Shown one piece after another: positions 34,807 through 43,682 of a stretch of DNA of 64,000 nucleotides (position 1 is its first letter; the number at the start of each line of letters is the position of its first letter). The stretch spans positions 248,001 to 312,000 of the forward strand of contig NZ_BIXZ01000001.1 in the NCBI RefSeq assembly GCF_005406125.1, written 5' to 3'. The translations under genes were made by a program, and so were the position numbers. The notes under the pieces are model-generated. The model had not been told where the DNA came from and ran no database searches. It was given only the letters and a program-made list of their open reading frames with translations. Origin of the DNA: Haloarcula mannanilytica (GTDB lineage: Archaea; Halobacteriota; Halobacteria; Halobacteriales; Haloarculaceae).

Positions 34807-35292
34807 TTACCCTTCGAGCAACTCCTTCGTCTTCCGGTGACGGTACCGGAACATCGGCTCCATCCCGAGACAGCCGAAGGGGCCGAAGGCCTTGCCCAGC
34901 GGCCCGCCGGGGAGTTCGAACTCGACGTGGTCGTGGACGAGCGTCTCCCTGTCGCTCAGCGCCTTGAATGTGTGCGTGTGCTCCCAGTGGGGGAACGGCC
35001 CTTCCGCCATCGCGTCCCGGAACATCGCTTCGTCTTCGCTCTCTTCGCGCGCAACGATGTTCGACACCCAGCGCTGACGCGGCGGTACTCCGAAAGGCTT
35101 GATTGAGGAGACGACGACCGATCCGGCGGTCAGCTCCTCGGGGTCCGGGTCGCCGTCCGGCCCGCGCTCCTCCTCGATGCGGATGTTCATCCAGTTTGGG
35201 GTCAGTGCGACCAGGCCATCGCCTGTCGCGTGGAACGTCCAGACCTCGGACAGCGGGGCTTCGACGCGGACCTGCCGCTCGTAAATCACCAT
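34807..35292 (-). CDS. SRPBCC-family protein
   Basis: A 161-residue START-like protein starting MVIYERQVRVEAPLSEVWTF. Strand text such as VVVSSIKPFGVPPRQRWVSNI and the closing helix region (FRYRHRKTKELLEG) fit the haloarchaeal 'cyclase/SRPBCC' proteins of about 160 residues. It probably binds a hydrophobic ligand; I cannot say which. It is a second SRPBCC gene in this window, unrelated in context to the one at 8205. Confidence 0.8.
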   Translation of the reverse strand: MVIYERQVRVEAPLSEVWTFHATGDGLVALTPNWMNIRIEEERGPDGDPDPEELTAGSVVVSSIKPFGVPPRQRWVSNIVAREESEDEAMFRDAMAEGPFPHWEHTHTFKALSDRETLVHDHVEFELPGGPLGKAFGPFGCLGMEPMFRYRHRKTKELLEG

Positions 35293-35355
35293 ACCGGTAG
35301 TAGGGGCAGCGACGGCAAAACACCCGCGGTAGGTACGACTGGTTTTGAGACGCAG

Positions 35356-36612
35356 TTAGGGCCAGATACCACCTTCCTCGGCGGCCGCGACGACGCGCTG
35401 GATGGCGACGACGTACATCGCCGTCCGGAAGTTCGGTGCGCCGGTCTCCTCGTAGGTCTCGACGAGGTCCTCGAACGCGTTCGTCATAATGGTCTCCAGT
35501 TCGTCGTTGACCCGCTCCTCAGACCAGTAGAACCGCTGGCGGTTTTGAACCCACTCGAAATACGACACCGTGACACCGCCGGCGTTGGCGAGGATGTCAG
35601 GGAACACGGCCACGTCACGGTCCGTGAGTACGTCGTCGGCATTCGGCGTCAGCGGGCCGTTGGCCGCCTCGACAACGATGTCGGCCTGTACGTCGGCCGC
35701 GAGGTCGCCGTCGATGGCGTTTTCGAGCGCCGCCGGCACAAGCAGGTCAACGTCCATCGTCAGCAGGTCTTCGTTGGTCAGTTCCTCGGTCGCGCCGTCG
35801 TAGCCGGTCAGCGACCCGGTCTCGCTCTTGAACGCCTTCGCCTCGCGTGCGTCGATACCGTCTGGGTTGTAGACGGCACCTGACGAGTCCGACACCGCGA
35901 CGATGTTCGCGCCCAGGTCCTCGATGAGTTTCGCCGCCACGGAGCCGGCGTTCCCGTAGCCCTGGACGGCCACCGTCGCGTCCTCGATGTCCTTTCCGAG
36001 GTAGTCGAACGCCTCCCGTGCGGTGAGCATCACAGAGCGGCCGGTGGCTTCGACGCGGCCCGCACTGCCGCCCGACTCCGGTGCCTTGCCGGTGATGACG
36101 CCGGGTTCGGTCGTGTTCTCCAGCGTCTCGTAGGTGTCTTTGATCCAGTTCATCTCCCGCTGGCCGGTGTTGACATCGGGCGCGGGGATGTCCCGGTCTT
36201 CGCCGATGATCGGGCGGAGTTCCTTTGCGAACGACCGCGTTATCCGCTCGATTTCGCTGGCCGAGTACTGGCGCGGGTCGATCTCGATGCCGCCTTTCCC
36301 CCCGCCGTAGGGGATGTTGACAGCGGCGCACTTATACACCATCCAGCCGGACAGCGCCTTGACCTCATCACGTGTGACCTGCGGGTGATAGCGAATCCCG
36401 CCCTTGTACGGTCCCCTGTCGCCGTTGAACTGCGACCGGTAGGCCTTGAACACTTCGACGGAGCCGTCGTCCAACTCCACAGAAAGGTTTGTCTCCAGAA
36501 CTCGCTCGGGGTGTTTCAGCCGTTCGAGAACGTCGGTCGAGTATTCGAGGTAGTCCGCCGCGTCGTCGATCTGCTCCTGTAGACTTTCAAATGGATTTAC
36601 CTCAGTCGACAT
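35356..36612 (-). CDS. gdhA: Glutamate dehydrogenase (NAD(P)+)
   Basis: A 418-residue enzyme interconverting glutamate and 2-oxoglutarate plus ammonia. The start [20 protein letters not shown] is preferred over the in-frame 36669, which adds non-family text. The substrate-binding block is complete: [21 protein letters not shown], then [16 protein letters not shown] with catalytic Lys. The Rossmann part begins [14 protein letters not shown]. The length fits the archaeal hexameric GDH. Haloarchaea have several GDHs with different coenzyme use; this one cannot be assigned. It sits 87 bases from a CitE-like lyase gene read in the same direction upstream, and could be co-transcribed with it. Confidence 0.93.
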   Translation of the reverse strand: MSTEVNPFESLQEQIDDAADYLEYSTDVLERLKHPERVLETNLSVELDDGSVEVFKAYRSQFNGDRGPYKGGIRYHPQVTRDEVKALSGWMVYKCAAVNIPYGGGKGGIEIDPRQYSASEIERITRSFAKELRPIIGEDRDIPAPDVNTGQREMNWIKDTYETLENTTEPGVITGKAPESGGSAGRVEATGRSVMLTAREAFDYLGKDIEDATVAVQGYGNAGSVAAKLIEDLGANIVAVSDSSGAVYNPDGIDAREAKAFKSETGSLTGYDGATEELTNEDLLTMDVDLLVPAALENAIDGDLAADVQADIVVEAANGPLTPNADDVLTDRDVAVFPDILANAGGVTVSYFEWVQNRQRFYWSEERVNDELETIMTNAFEDLVETYEETGAPNFRTAMYVVAIQRVVAAAEEGGIWP

Positions 36613-36699
36613 ACGGGTATTGATTGGCACAGTAGGGAAAAGGGTACCGCCGTCCATGGGATTCCCCACGACAAGAGATACCTACGACGGAACGAACCC

Positions 36700-37533
36700 T
36701 CACTCGCGGCCGATGCCGGCACGCTCGATGATTCGTATTGCCTGTTTGACCTGTGGTGCGTCGATCATCTCCCCATCGACGACGAACACCCCGCCATTAG
36801 CGGCGTCACGAGCATCGAGAATCCGCTCGGCCCACTCGACCCGCGTCTTGTCGGGCGTGAACGCATCATTGATGACCGGGGCCTGGGCGGGGTGGATTGC
36901 GAGCTTTCCGTCGTAGCCCAGACCGACGGCCGTCTCAGTCTCCGCTCGGAGCCCGTCGAGGTCGTCGAACTGCGGGTAGTGCGTGTCTATCGGCGAGACA
37001 CCGGCCGCTCGCGCCGCGAGGACGACGTGCTGGCGCGCGTGACTCACTTCCTGCCCGCTGACCGTCCGCGTCGCGCCGATGTCGCCGGCCAGGTCCTCGG
37101 CCCCGAACACGAGCGCGTCGGTCGCGGCCGCCGCCGCGATCCCCTCCGCGTGCAAGATGCCCGCGGCCGATTCCACCAGCGCCAGCACCGGACAGTCAGC
37201 GCCGTGGGATTCCAGCAGCGACGCCAGTTTCCGAACGTCGGAGGCGTCACGCGTCTTCGGAAGCATCACGCTGTCCGGGGCCGGCCCGTCGAGGACGACC
37301 GCGAGGTCGGCTTCGGCCCCCGATCCGACGGGATTGACCCGGACACACAGTTCGGGGGACGCCGGCACCACGTCGGAAAGTGCCTCGCGGACTGTCTCAC
37401 GGGCCGCCGGCTTGGCGTCCGGAACGACGGCGTCTTCGAGGTCGTACACAATCACGTCGGCATCGCTCGCCGCGGCTTTCCGTAGCTTCTCTCCGTCGTC
37501 GCCCGGGGAGAACAGGACACTTCGGCGGGCCAT
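36700..37533 (-). CDS. HpcH/HpaI aldolase / citrate-lyase-beta-like protein (CitE family; malyl-CoA lyase or thioesterase candidate)
   Basis: A 277-residue CitE-like enzyme starting MARRSVLFSPGDDGEKLRKA. The fold motifs are YDLEDAVVPDAKPAARE (metal-binding Glu/Asp pair), VRVNPVGSG, LALVESAAGILH (Glu), VFGAEDLAGDIGATR and LGYDGKLAIHPAQAPVIN. The classical metal and CoA-binding residues are in place. In Haloarcula, CitE homologues act as beta-methylmalyl-CoA lyase and malyl-CoA thioesterase in the methylaspartate/glyoxylate route (established). Which reaction this one does cannot be told from sequence alone. It lies next to gdhA and is divergent from a MaoC gene. Confidence 0.82.
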   Translation of the reverse strand: MARRSVLFSPGDDGEKLRKAAASDADVIVYDLEDAVVPDAKPAARETVREALSDVVPASPELCVRVNPVGSGAEADLAVVLDGPAPDSVMLPKTRDASDVRKLASLLESHGADCPVLALVESAAGILHAEGIAAAAATDALVFGAEDLAGDIGATRTVSGQEVSHARQHVVLAARAAGVSPIDTHYPQFDDLDGLRAETETAVGLGYDGKLAIHPAQAPVINDAFTPDKTRVEWAERILDARDAANGGVFVVDGEMIDAPQVKQAIRIIERAGIGRE

Positions 37534-37647
37534 ACGGGGCCTACGTCCGCGCCCGTGGTAAGTGATTGGCGGCCAACGACCGCGGGGCGACTGACACTGC
37601 GACCCCGCGCCCCCACGGCTAAGAGCCGTCCGCGCCTGTGCTCAGTC

Positions 37648-38097
37648 ATGCCCGGCAAGTACTACGAGGAGTTCACCGAGGGCGAGACCATCGTCCACGA
37701 GAAGCGCCGGACGATCAGCGAGAGCGACAACCAGCGGTTCTGTGACCTGACGATGAACCAGCAGCCACTCCACCTCGACGCCGAGTTCGCCGCCGGAACG
37801 CAGTTCGGCGAGCGCCTGGTCAACGGGCTGTACACGCTGTCCCTCGCTGTTGGACTGACGATACCCGATACCACCGACGGAACAATCGTCGCCAACCTCT
37901 CCTACGACGCCGTCGAGCACCCGGCACCGGTCGTCCACGGCGACACGATACGCGCGGAAACGACGGTCCTGAACACGCGACTGACCAGCGACGAGGAGCG
38001 CGGCGTCGTCACGATGCAAGTTGACGCCTACAAGCAGGACGACACGCTCGTCTGTACGTTCGAGCGGACGGCGCTGGTCCAGCGGGCGGGTGAGTGA
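37648..38097 (+). CDS. MaoC-like (hot-dog) dehydratase
   Basis: A 149-residue hot-dog protein starting MPGKYYEEFTEGETIVHEKR. The hydratase-2-like motif is degenerate: SDNQRFCDLTMNQQPLHLDAEFA keeps the N-Q-P-L-H-D spacing of MaoC (D/N-x4-H). The later LVNGLYTLSLAVGL matches the family. It probably hydrates an enoyl- or mesaconyl-like CoA. It is much shorter than the two-domain mesaconyl-CoA hydratases, so that assignment is not made. It starts 114 bases from the divergent CitE-like gene. Confidence 0.8.
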   Translation: MPGKYYEEFTEGETIVHEKRRTISESDNQRFCDLTMNQQPLHLDAEFAAGTQFGERLVNGLYTLSLAVGLTIPDTTDGTIVANLSYDAVEHPAPVVHGDTIRAETTVLNTRLTSDEERGVVTMQVDAYKQDDTLVCTFERTALVQRAGE

Positions 38098-38131
38098 ATT
38101 CGGGGACCGGGATGCAGCGTAGCCCGGGCGG

Positions 38132-38515
38132 CTACAGGCTGACAAGCAGGGTCGCGTTAATCAGGACGGCACCCACCCACGGGAGCGCCAGCCCGAGCGG
38201 CACGACGACGCCGCGTTGCTCGCTCAGCGCCCGGCGTGTTAGCCCCGCCAGTCCAAGCACCCCGACCTTCGTCAGGGCGAGGACGGCGATCCCGAACGTC
38301 TCTATCGCGGCCCGCATCACTGGGTTCCCCTCGTGGAGACCGTGCTGGAGGCCGACGTGTGTCAGCCACACGTCGACGACAAGCGTGGCGACGACGACCA
38401 GCCATAGTTCTCGCTCGACGCCCGCGAGTTCGTCGAGCAGGGCGCTACACCACCCGTCGATGGCCCCTATCGGGACCGTTCGGTCCGTTGTGAACACGTC
38501 ACCCTCCGCGACCAC
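38132..38515 (-). CDS. DUF5658-like small membrane protein
   Basis: A 127-residue protein with three to four hydrophobic helices: LWLVVVATLVVDVWLTHVGL, TFGIAVLALTKVGVLGLAGL and a C-terminal VPLGLALPWVGAVLINATLL. The 'D-x5-G-x2-x-GxxExNP' pattern (DVWLTHVGLQHGLHEGNPVM) is typical of DUF5658. The function is unknown. It is convergent with the MaoC gene (34-base gap). Confidence 0.78.
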   Translation of the reverse strand: MVAEGDVFTTDRTVPIGAIDGWCSALLDELAGVERELWLVVVATLVVDVWLTHVGLQHGLHEGNPVMRAAIETFGIAVLALTKVGVLGLAGLTRRALSEQRGVVVPLGLALPWVGAVLINATLLVSL

Positions 38516-38643
38516 GCCCCCACGTGGTCTGTAATTCTGTTTTCACGCACCCTATTAAATACACACTGTTTACTTCTGAAAGAGAGCGATTAGGGGCTTT
38601 TTACTGCCCGACAAGCGCAGTATTCGGACAGGGACGGTTGCCG

Positions 38644-40407
38644 TCAGAGAATCGTGCCGTGTTTCTTCTCCGGGCGGTCTTTTTCGACATCTTCGTACAG
38701 GGCAAACCGGGCAGCGATCTCCTCGCGCAGGTCGCTTGGCGGGACGATTTCGTCGATGACGACTTCGCTCGCCATCCGGTGAACGTCAATGTCCTCGCGG
38801 TACTCCTCGCGCAGTTCCTGCTCGCGCTTGGCACGTTCTTCTGGGTCGTCTATCGCGTCCAGTTTGTTCGCGTACACCGCGTTTATCGCGGCTTCGGGGC
38901 CCATGATCGCGATTTCGCTACCCGGGAGCGCCAGTGTCGCCTCGGGGTCGTAGGCGGGGCCTGACATGGCGTAAATGCCCGCACCGTAGGCCTTCCGGAC
39001 GACGACACACTGCTTCGGGACGGTGGCCTGCGAGGTTGCATAGATCATCCGTTTGCCGGCCTCCAGAATACCCTCTTTCTCGACCGAGGAGCCGGCCATG
39101 AACCCCGGGGTGTCACAGAGGTACAGCAGCGGGATGTTGTAGGCGTCACAGGTCCAGACGAAGCCGGCGGCCTTGCGGGCCGAATCGGGGAATATCGCGC
39201 CAGCCCGCTGGCTCGGCTGGTTGGCGACGATGCCGACCGGTCGGCCGTCGACCCTGGCGAACCCGGTCAGAATCTCGGTTCCGTACTGGGACTGCAACTC
39301 GAAGAAGGAGTCGGCATCGACGACACGTTCGATGACCCGGTGCATGTCATAGCCTTTGTTCGGCTCCGCAGGGATGACCGAGTCGAGGCCTTCGGGGTCC
39401 ACTGCGGGAGCGGTTCCATGGGTTTGGGGCGGCTTCTCGTCGGCGCTGTCGGGCAGGTATGTGATGAGCTGTGCGACCAGCTCCCGGGCGTGTTCCTCGT
39501 CGTCGGCGACCAGATCCGCGCTGCCGGAGTGGCGGGCGTGCAGGTCTGGTCCACCCAGCGTTTCGAGGTCGATGTCCTCCCCGGTAACCATCTCGACCAT
39601 CCGAGGCGAGGCAATCGCCAGCGCGCTCATGCCCCGGACCATGACGGTGAAATCGGCGAACACCGGCGTGTAGGCCGCACCGGCGATACACGGGCCGTAC
39701 AGGACACAGATTTGCGGGACCGCACCCGACAACAGCGAGTGGTTGTAGTAGAACTTCCCGATGCCCTCGCGATTGGCGAAGAACCCCCGCTGCTGGTCGA
39801 TTCGGCCGCCCGAGGAGTCGACCAGATAGAGTAGCGGCCGGCCGCTCTTCAGCGCGCGCTCTTGCAGTCGGAGGAACTTCTCGACGCCGTGGCGGGCGAT
39901 CGACCCCGCCTTGACCGTGAAGTCGTTGGCGGCGACGTGGACCTGTCGGCCCTCGAAGGTTCCCGCGCCGGTGATGAGCCCGTCGGCCGGCAGCCGGTCG
40001 TCCTCCTCGTCCACGTCGGGACTGCTAGGGTGCCACGAATCGAAGTTCGCGAACCGGCCGTCCTCGAAATCAAGGCCGTCGTCACCGAACCAGAGGTCGA
40101 GTCGGTCCCGGACGAACAGCTTCCCCTGCTCAGCGAGGCGGTCCCGGTACTTCTGTGGCCCGCCGCGCTCGATGTCATCGATTTCCTCACGGAGGCGTTT
40201 TTCTCGCTCAGTAGGTTCCGCGTCCCTCGCGTTGTCGTTCGGGACCGCTTCGGCTGTCTCACTCTCGTCGGTCACCTCACGGACCAGCGTGGGGGTTGTC
40301 TCGTCGCCGACGTACACTTCGACGGTTCGGCCCGTGTGTTCGGCGACAGCGGCTGCGATAGCCGACGCCTCCTCGCGGGTGGCCTCGGCTGCGATATGGA
40401 CCTTCAT
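38644..40407 (-). CDS. Acyl-CoA carboxylase beta (carboxyltransferase) subunit with N-terminal extension
   Basis: A 587-residue carboxyltransferase transferring CO2 from biotin to propionyl- or acetyl-CoA. Residues from about 95 on match PccB-type beta subunits: ERGGPQKYRDRLAEQGKL, LYLVDSSGGRIDQQRGFF, the oxyanion glycines in YGPCIAGAAYTPVFAD, VEMVTGEDIDLETLGGPD, and a C-terminal half with DTPGFMAGSSVEKEGI. The first 40 residues (MKVHIAAEATREEASAIAAA and on) and a charged linker are extra. The start at 40407 begins this extra region; an upstream in-frame ATG (40545) overlaps the divergent gene. No alpha/biotin subunit is adjacent. Confidence 0.9.
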   Translation of the reverse strand: MKVHIAAEATREEASAIAAAVAEHTGRTVEVYVGDETTPTLVREVTDESETAEAVPNDNARDAEPTEREKRLREEIDDIERGGPQKYRDRLAEQGKLFVRDRLDLWFGDDGLDFEDGRFANFDSWHPSSPDVDEEDDRLPADGLITGAGTFEGRQVHVAANDFTVKAGSIARHGVEKFLRLQERALKSGRPLLYLVDSSGGRIDQQRGFFANREGIGKFYYNHSLLSGAVPQICVLYGPCIAGAAYTPVFADFTVMVRGMSALAIASPRMVEMVTGEDIDLETLGGPDLHARHSGSADLVADDEEHARELVAQLITYLPDSADEKPPQTHGTAPAVDPEGLDSVIPAEPNKGYDMHRVIERVVDADSFFELQSQYGTEILTGFARVDGRPVGIVANQPSQRAGAIFPDSARKAAGFVWTCDAYNIPLLYLCDTPGFMAGSSVEKEGILEAGKRMIYATSQATVPKQCVVVRKAYGAGIYAMSGPAYDPEATLALPGSEIAIMGPEAAINAVYANKLDAIDDPEERAKREQELREEYREDIDVHRMASEVVIDEIVPPSDLREEIAARFALYEDVEKDRPEKKHGTIL

Positions 40408-40514
40408 ACCACACCTAACGTTCCCAGGGGTCACAGTAGTTGCCCCGCATGCGATTATCAGGTCTCGTAATGATGGCGTACCATTGATATCGGGTGCCGG
40501 AGTAGTCATGCACC

Positions 40515-42509
40515 ATGAGCGCCACCGGCCACGCCCGAGCGGCACCTATGTCGACCGGGCGTCGCCGCCGGTGGCTCCCGCTTCTCGCCCTCCTGCTTGC
40601 GGTTCCGCTGCTCACAGCAGTCGCTGCTGGCACCGCCACGGCCGAGGACACGGACCCGCCGGAGTGGGGCAACGCGACGCGTGGCAACGCGACGACAATC
40701 GACGTGTTCCTGTACGATAACGGCTCGCTCGATACCGATACGATCCAGGCGGACGACTTCCGGCTATCGTCCAACCGGATCCAGAGCGTTTCGGTCACCT
40801 CGCTAAACTCGACAGGAACAAACAGGTCCGGAGCGCGCGTATCACTGCTGTTAGCGAACAAGGCGGACACCGACAATATTACCGTTAGCCTCCGTGACAC
40901 CGGTAGGATCACCGACGAAGCGGGCAACCAACTCCCACACGAGTCGGTCACTGCAACCGGGATGGATTCCGTCGTGCCGAAGTACCGTTCGTTCGAGGTG
41001 CGCCGCGTCAACAGTTCGACCGCCCGTATCTCCGTCGGGGTTCACGAACCGATACAGCAACTGCAGATCTCCATCGGCGGACAGTCGATCGACACGCTCA
41101 ACATCTCCGGGTTTTCCGAACGCACCGGGAACACGATCACCTACACCCGAAAGTACAGGTTCCCGGAGGAGGGAGAGTACTCCCTGCTTTTGCTGTCGGT
41201 GACCGACAGGAACGGGAACGACAACTCCTTCAGCCGCCAACGGAGCTTCCTGTATGATGGGTCTGCGCCGAACGTCACCGTCACTGGACCGGAGAACGCG
41301 ACGGTCGGCGAGTCGGTGACCTTCTCTGTGGCGAATTCAACGGACGATCAGGGTGTAGACTCGGTCCGGTGGCAGGTGGGGAGGGAGACGATTCTGACCG
41401 GTGAGAACATCACCGTCGCGTTTGCCGCCCCAGGCAACCACGAGGTGACGGTGTCAGCCGCCGATCCGCTCGGGAACACGGAGACCGTGACCAGAATCGT
41501 CTCTGTGACGGGGAACGGAACCGCTGGGAACGTGACCGTGCGGCGGCCGAACGCGACGACAGCGAACGTATCGGTAAACGGAACGGGCCAGTCCCAGCGG
41601 ATACAGCCCCCAGACGGCGCACTCGTCAGCGGCCCGAACGGAACATTAGAGCGACTCACCGTGACGTTTCCGCGCAACGAGTCTGCCGAACTCACCATCC
41701 GCTCGCGCCGCCCCGCCTCGGCATTTGCGGCCGCGACCGACCACACCGGCCTTAGCCGGTTCGATGTCGACCACGGCTCCGTCCCGACCGAGGACGTGAC
41801 GTTCACATTTACTGTGGCACGGGAGACGCTGGAAGCGACCGGTGTGGAGCCACGTAGCGTGACGCTGTTCCGGAAACACGACGGCTGGTCGCCGTTAGCG
41901 ACTGAAATCGCGTCCCGGGGCGAGTCACAGATCGTCTATCGAGCCCAGTCGCCGGGCCTCTCCACGTTCGTGGTGGGGGCCGAACGGACGACAGCAGCGG
42001 ACGCAGAAGCGGCCGCAGAGTCGGAAACATCGACTCCCAGACCCGAAACGACCGAGGACGCCGGGCAGCCGGATATCGTGGTCACGAACGCGACAGCCGT
42101 TCCATCGACGCTCGACTCGGGCGAGCGGACCGTCATCACCGTCGAACTGACAAACAGGGGCACAGCGAGCGGCGATCATCTCGTCATTGTCTCGCTCAAC
42201 ACGTCGATACTGACGACACGGACGGTGACAGTGCCGGCCGGCGAGACGCGAACGACGGAGTTCGCCCGCTCGGTCCCCGAGAACTCGTCTGGGTCTCTGA
42301 CCGTCGATAACCGGCGTGTCGGAAACGTCACGGCCGCTGAGGGTGGGTTTTCTCTGCCGGGACTCCCGTCAGTGCCATCGCTCGCAATCCCGAACCCGAA
42401 CTCGTTGTGGCCCGACGGCATCGTCGGGACGGTGCTTGGTGGGCTACTGGGCGTCGCTATCGGTCTCTATAGCCTTCTCAAAGGGTTAGCGATCTATCTC
42501 GGGTACTAA
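40515..42509 (+). CDS. Large secreted surface protein: PKD-like, PGF-pre-PGF and CARDB domains, C-terminal anchor
   Basis: A 664-residue exported protein. An N-terminal signal (RWLPLLALLLAVPLLTAVAAG, given in part) is followed by beta-rich repeats. A PKD/Ig-like unit lies about residues 245-335 (VTVTGPENATVGESVTFSVA). A PGF-pre-PGF-like domain follows, about 340-490 (VRRPNATTANVSVNGTG to LSTFVVGAE), then a CARDB-like domain, about 520-610 (DIVVTNATAVPSTLDSGERT). Many N-x-S/T sites suggest N-glycosylation. It ends in a membrane helix (IVGTVLGGLLGVAIGLYSLL) but has no PGF-CTERM box. The start may be 40515 or the second Met at 40548. Confidence 0.8.
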   Translation: MSATGHARAAPMSTGRRRRWLPLLALLLAVPLLTAVAAGTATAEDTDPPEWGNATRGNATTIDVFLYDNGSLDTDTIQADDFRLSSNRIQSVSVTSLNSTGTNRSGARVSLLLANKADTDNITVSLRDTGRITDEAGNQLPHESVTATGMDSVVPKYRSFEVRRVNSSTARISVGVHEPIQQLQISIGGQSIDTLNISGFSERTGNTITYTRKYRFPEEGEYSLLLLSVTDRNGNDNSFSRQRSFLYDGSAPNVTVTGPENATVGESVTFSVANSTDDQGVDSVRWQVGRETILTGENITVAFAAPGNHEVTVSAADPLGNTETVTRIVSVTGNGTAGNVTVRRPNATTANVSVNGTGQSQRIQPPDGALVSGPNGTLERLTVTFPRNESAELTIRSRRPASAFAAATDHTGLSRFDVDHGSVPTEDVTFTFTVARETLEATGVEPRSVTLFRKHDGWSPLATEIASRGESQIVYRAQSPGLSTFVVGAERTTAADAEAAAESETSTPRPETTEDAGQPDIVVTNATAVPSTLDSGERTVITVELTNRGTASGDHLVIVSLNTSILTTRTVTVPAGETRTTEFARSVPENSSGSLTVDNRRVGNVTAAEGGFSLPGLPSVPSLAIPNPNSLWPDGIVGTVLGGLLGVAIGLYSLLKGLAIYLGY

Positions 42510-42526
42510 AACGAATACCGAAGGTA

Positions 42527-43402
42527 TCAGTCGATGTTCGCTTCGAGCCGGTCGATCAGATCGTCGTTCCCGAGATACAGCGGCGTTCGTTCGTGTAGCT
42601 CGTCGGGTTCGACCTCCAGCAGTGACTGCTCGCCGTTCGAGGAGCGGCCGCCGGCGGATTCGAGGATGTAGGCCATTGGCTGGCCCTCGAACTGGAGCCG
42701 CAGTTTCCCTTCGGGGCGGGACTCCAGTTCCGGATACGAGAAGACACCGCCGTAAGTGAGCACCTGATTGATGTCGGCGACCATCGCCCCGCCGTAGCGG
42801 AGTTTGAGTTCGTGACGGATCTCCTCGGCGTAGGACGCGAACTCGTCCGTCCAGGAGTCGATACCGCCACCGAACCCGAACACTGTCGGATCGTCCGGGA
42901 CCGTCACGTCGTCGTCGACGATCCGCTTGTCGCCGTCTTCGAGGATATACTCGCTGACGCCCCCCTTTCGAGCGACAACCATCGAGGTTATCGGCCCGTA
43001 GATGACGAAGCCGGCGGCGAGCAGGTTCGTCCCGACCGTCGGCGGGCGCTCGCTGTAAACGCCGAAAATCGTTCCCATCCCGCTGTTGGGTTCGAGGTTG
43101 CTCGACCCGTCGAGGGGGTCCATGGCGACGTGCAGGCGGCCGTCTGTGGCTTCCACGCCCGCACGCTCCTCGCTGGCGTAGGTGGCGACCCCGTCGATAC
43201 CGAGGAGGCGCTGTTCGAACAGTTCGTCGGCGCGCAGGTCGGCCGCGAGCTGGTCATCCCCGCTGGGGTTAACGGAGTTGCTCTGGCCGCGGTGGTCGGC
43301 AACGGCACGGCGAACGTCCGGCGTCGTTTCGACGATGCCGTCGATGACTTCAGTGACCGTCTGCTCGGCTTCGGTGGTCGAGGTATCGAGTGACTTGCTC
43401 AT
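42527..43402 (-). CDS. fbp: Fructose-1,6-bisphosphatase (class I)
   Basis: A 291-residue class I FBPase starting MSKSLDTSTTEAEQTVTEVI. Metal sites are ATYASEERAG (Glu) and AMDPLDGSSNLEPNS (DPLDGSSN signature). Substrate-binding text is YGGAMVADINQVLTYGGVFSYP (given in two parts: YGGAMVADINQV, LTYGGVFSYP). It dephosphorylates fructose-1,6-bisphosphate in gluconeogenesis. It is slightly shorter than bacterial class I enzymes, as usual in haloarchaea. It is convergent with the surface-protein gene and divergent from the 3-hydroxyacyl-CoA dehydrogenase gene. Confidence 0.93.
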   Translation of the reverse strand: MSKSLDTSTTEAEQTVTEVIDGIVETTPDVRRAVADHRGQSNSVNPSGDDQLAADLRADELFEQRLLGIDGVATYASEERAGVEATDGRLHVAMDPLDGSSNLEPNSGMGTIFGVYSERPPTVGTNLLAAGFVIYGPITSMVVARKGGVSEYILEDGDKRIVDDDVTVPDDPTVFGFGGGIDSWTDEFASYAEEIRHELKLRYGGAMVADINQVLTYGGVFSYPELESRPEGKLRLQFEGQPMAYILESAGGRSSNGEQSLLEVEPDELHERTPLYLGNDDLIDRLEANID

Positions 43403-43682
43403 TTGTCAGATGTAGGGGGTTGTCCGGGCAGAGACCGGATACGCGACGACCGGTCGAATTATTCGTCTGAACCTGCTGCCCACAGGGTCTCTCATCACCA
43501 GATCGTTCTCCGGCACACCATAAGTATCTTTTTGCTGACATTTACTACAGTTCGAGTGAATCTTCGAGCGGGCGTCAGCGATTGCCGCTAAGTGTGTGAC
43601 GGCCTGACTCGGCTGTGGTCTGGTGTCGCGTTGGCTCACTCCCGTCGGCAGACTTACACGACGGCCGACCGAAGGTGTGACC
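43403..43682. promoter_or_regulatory. Divergent intergenic region, fbp / 3-hydroxyacyl-CoA dehydrogenase
   Basis: A 280-base divergent gap. AAGTATCTTTTTGCTGACATT around 43522-43543 is the most AT-rich part (20 bases or fewer per motif; core AGTATCTTTTTG). It probably holds promoter elements for one or both genes. No gene is supported. Confidence 0.4.

Noticed and set aside
38644-38834. Plus-strand frame overlapping the 3' end of the carboxylase gene
   Set aside because: It is antisense to the conserved carboxyltransferase C-terminus and has no start signal.
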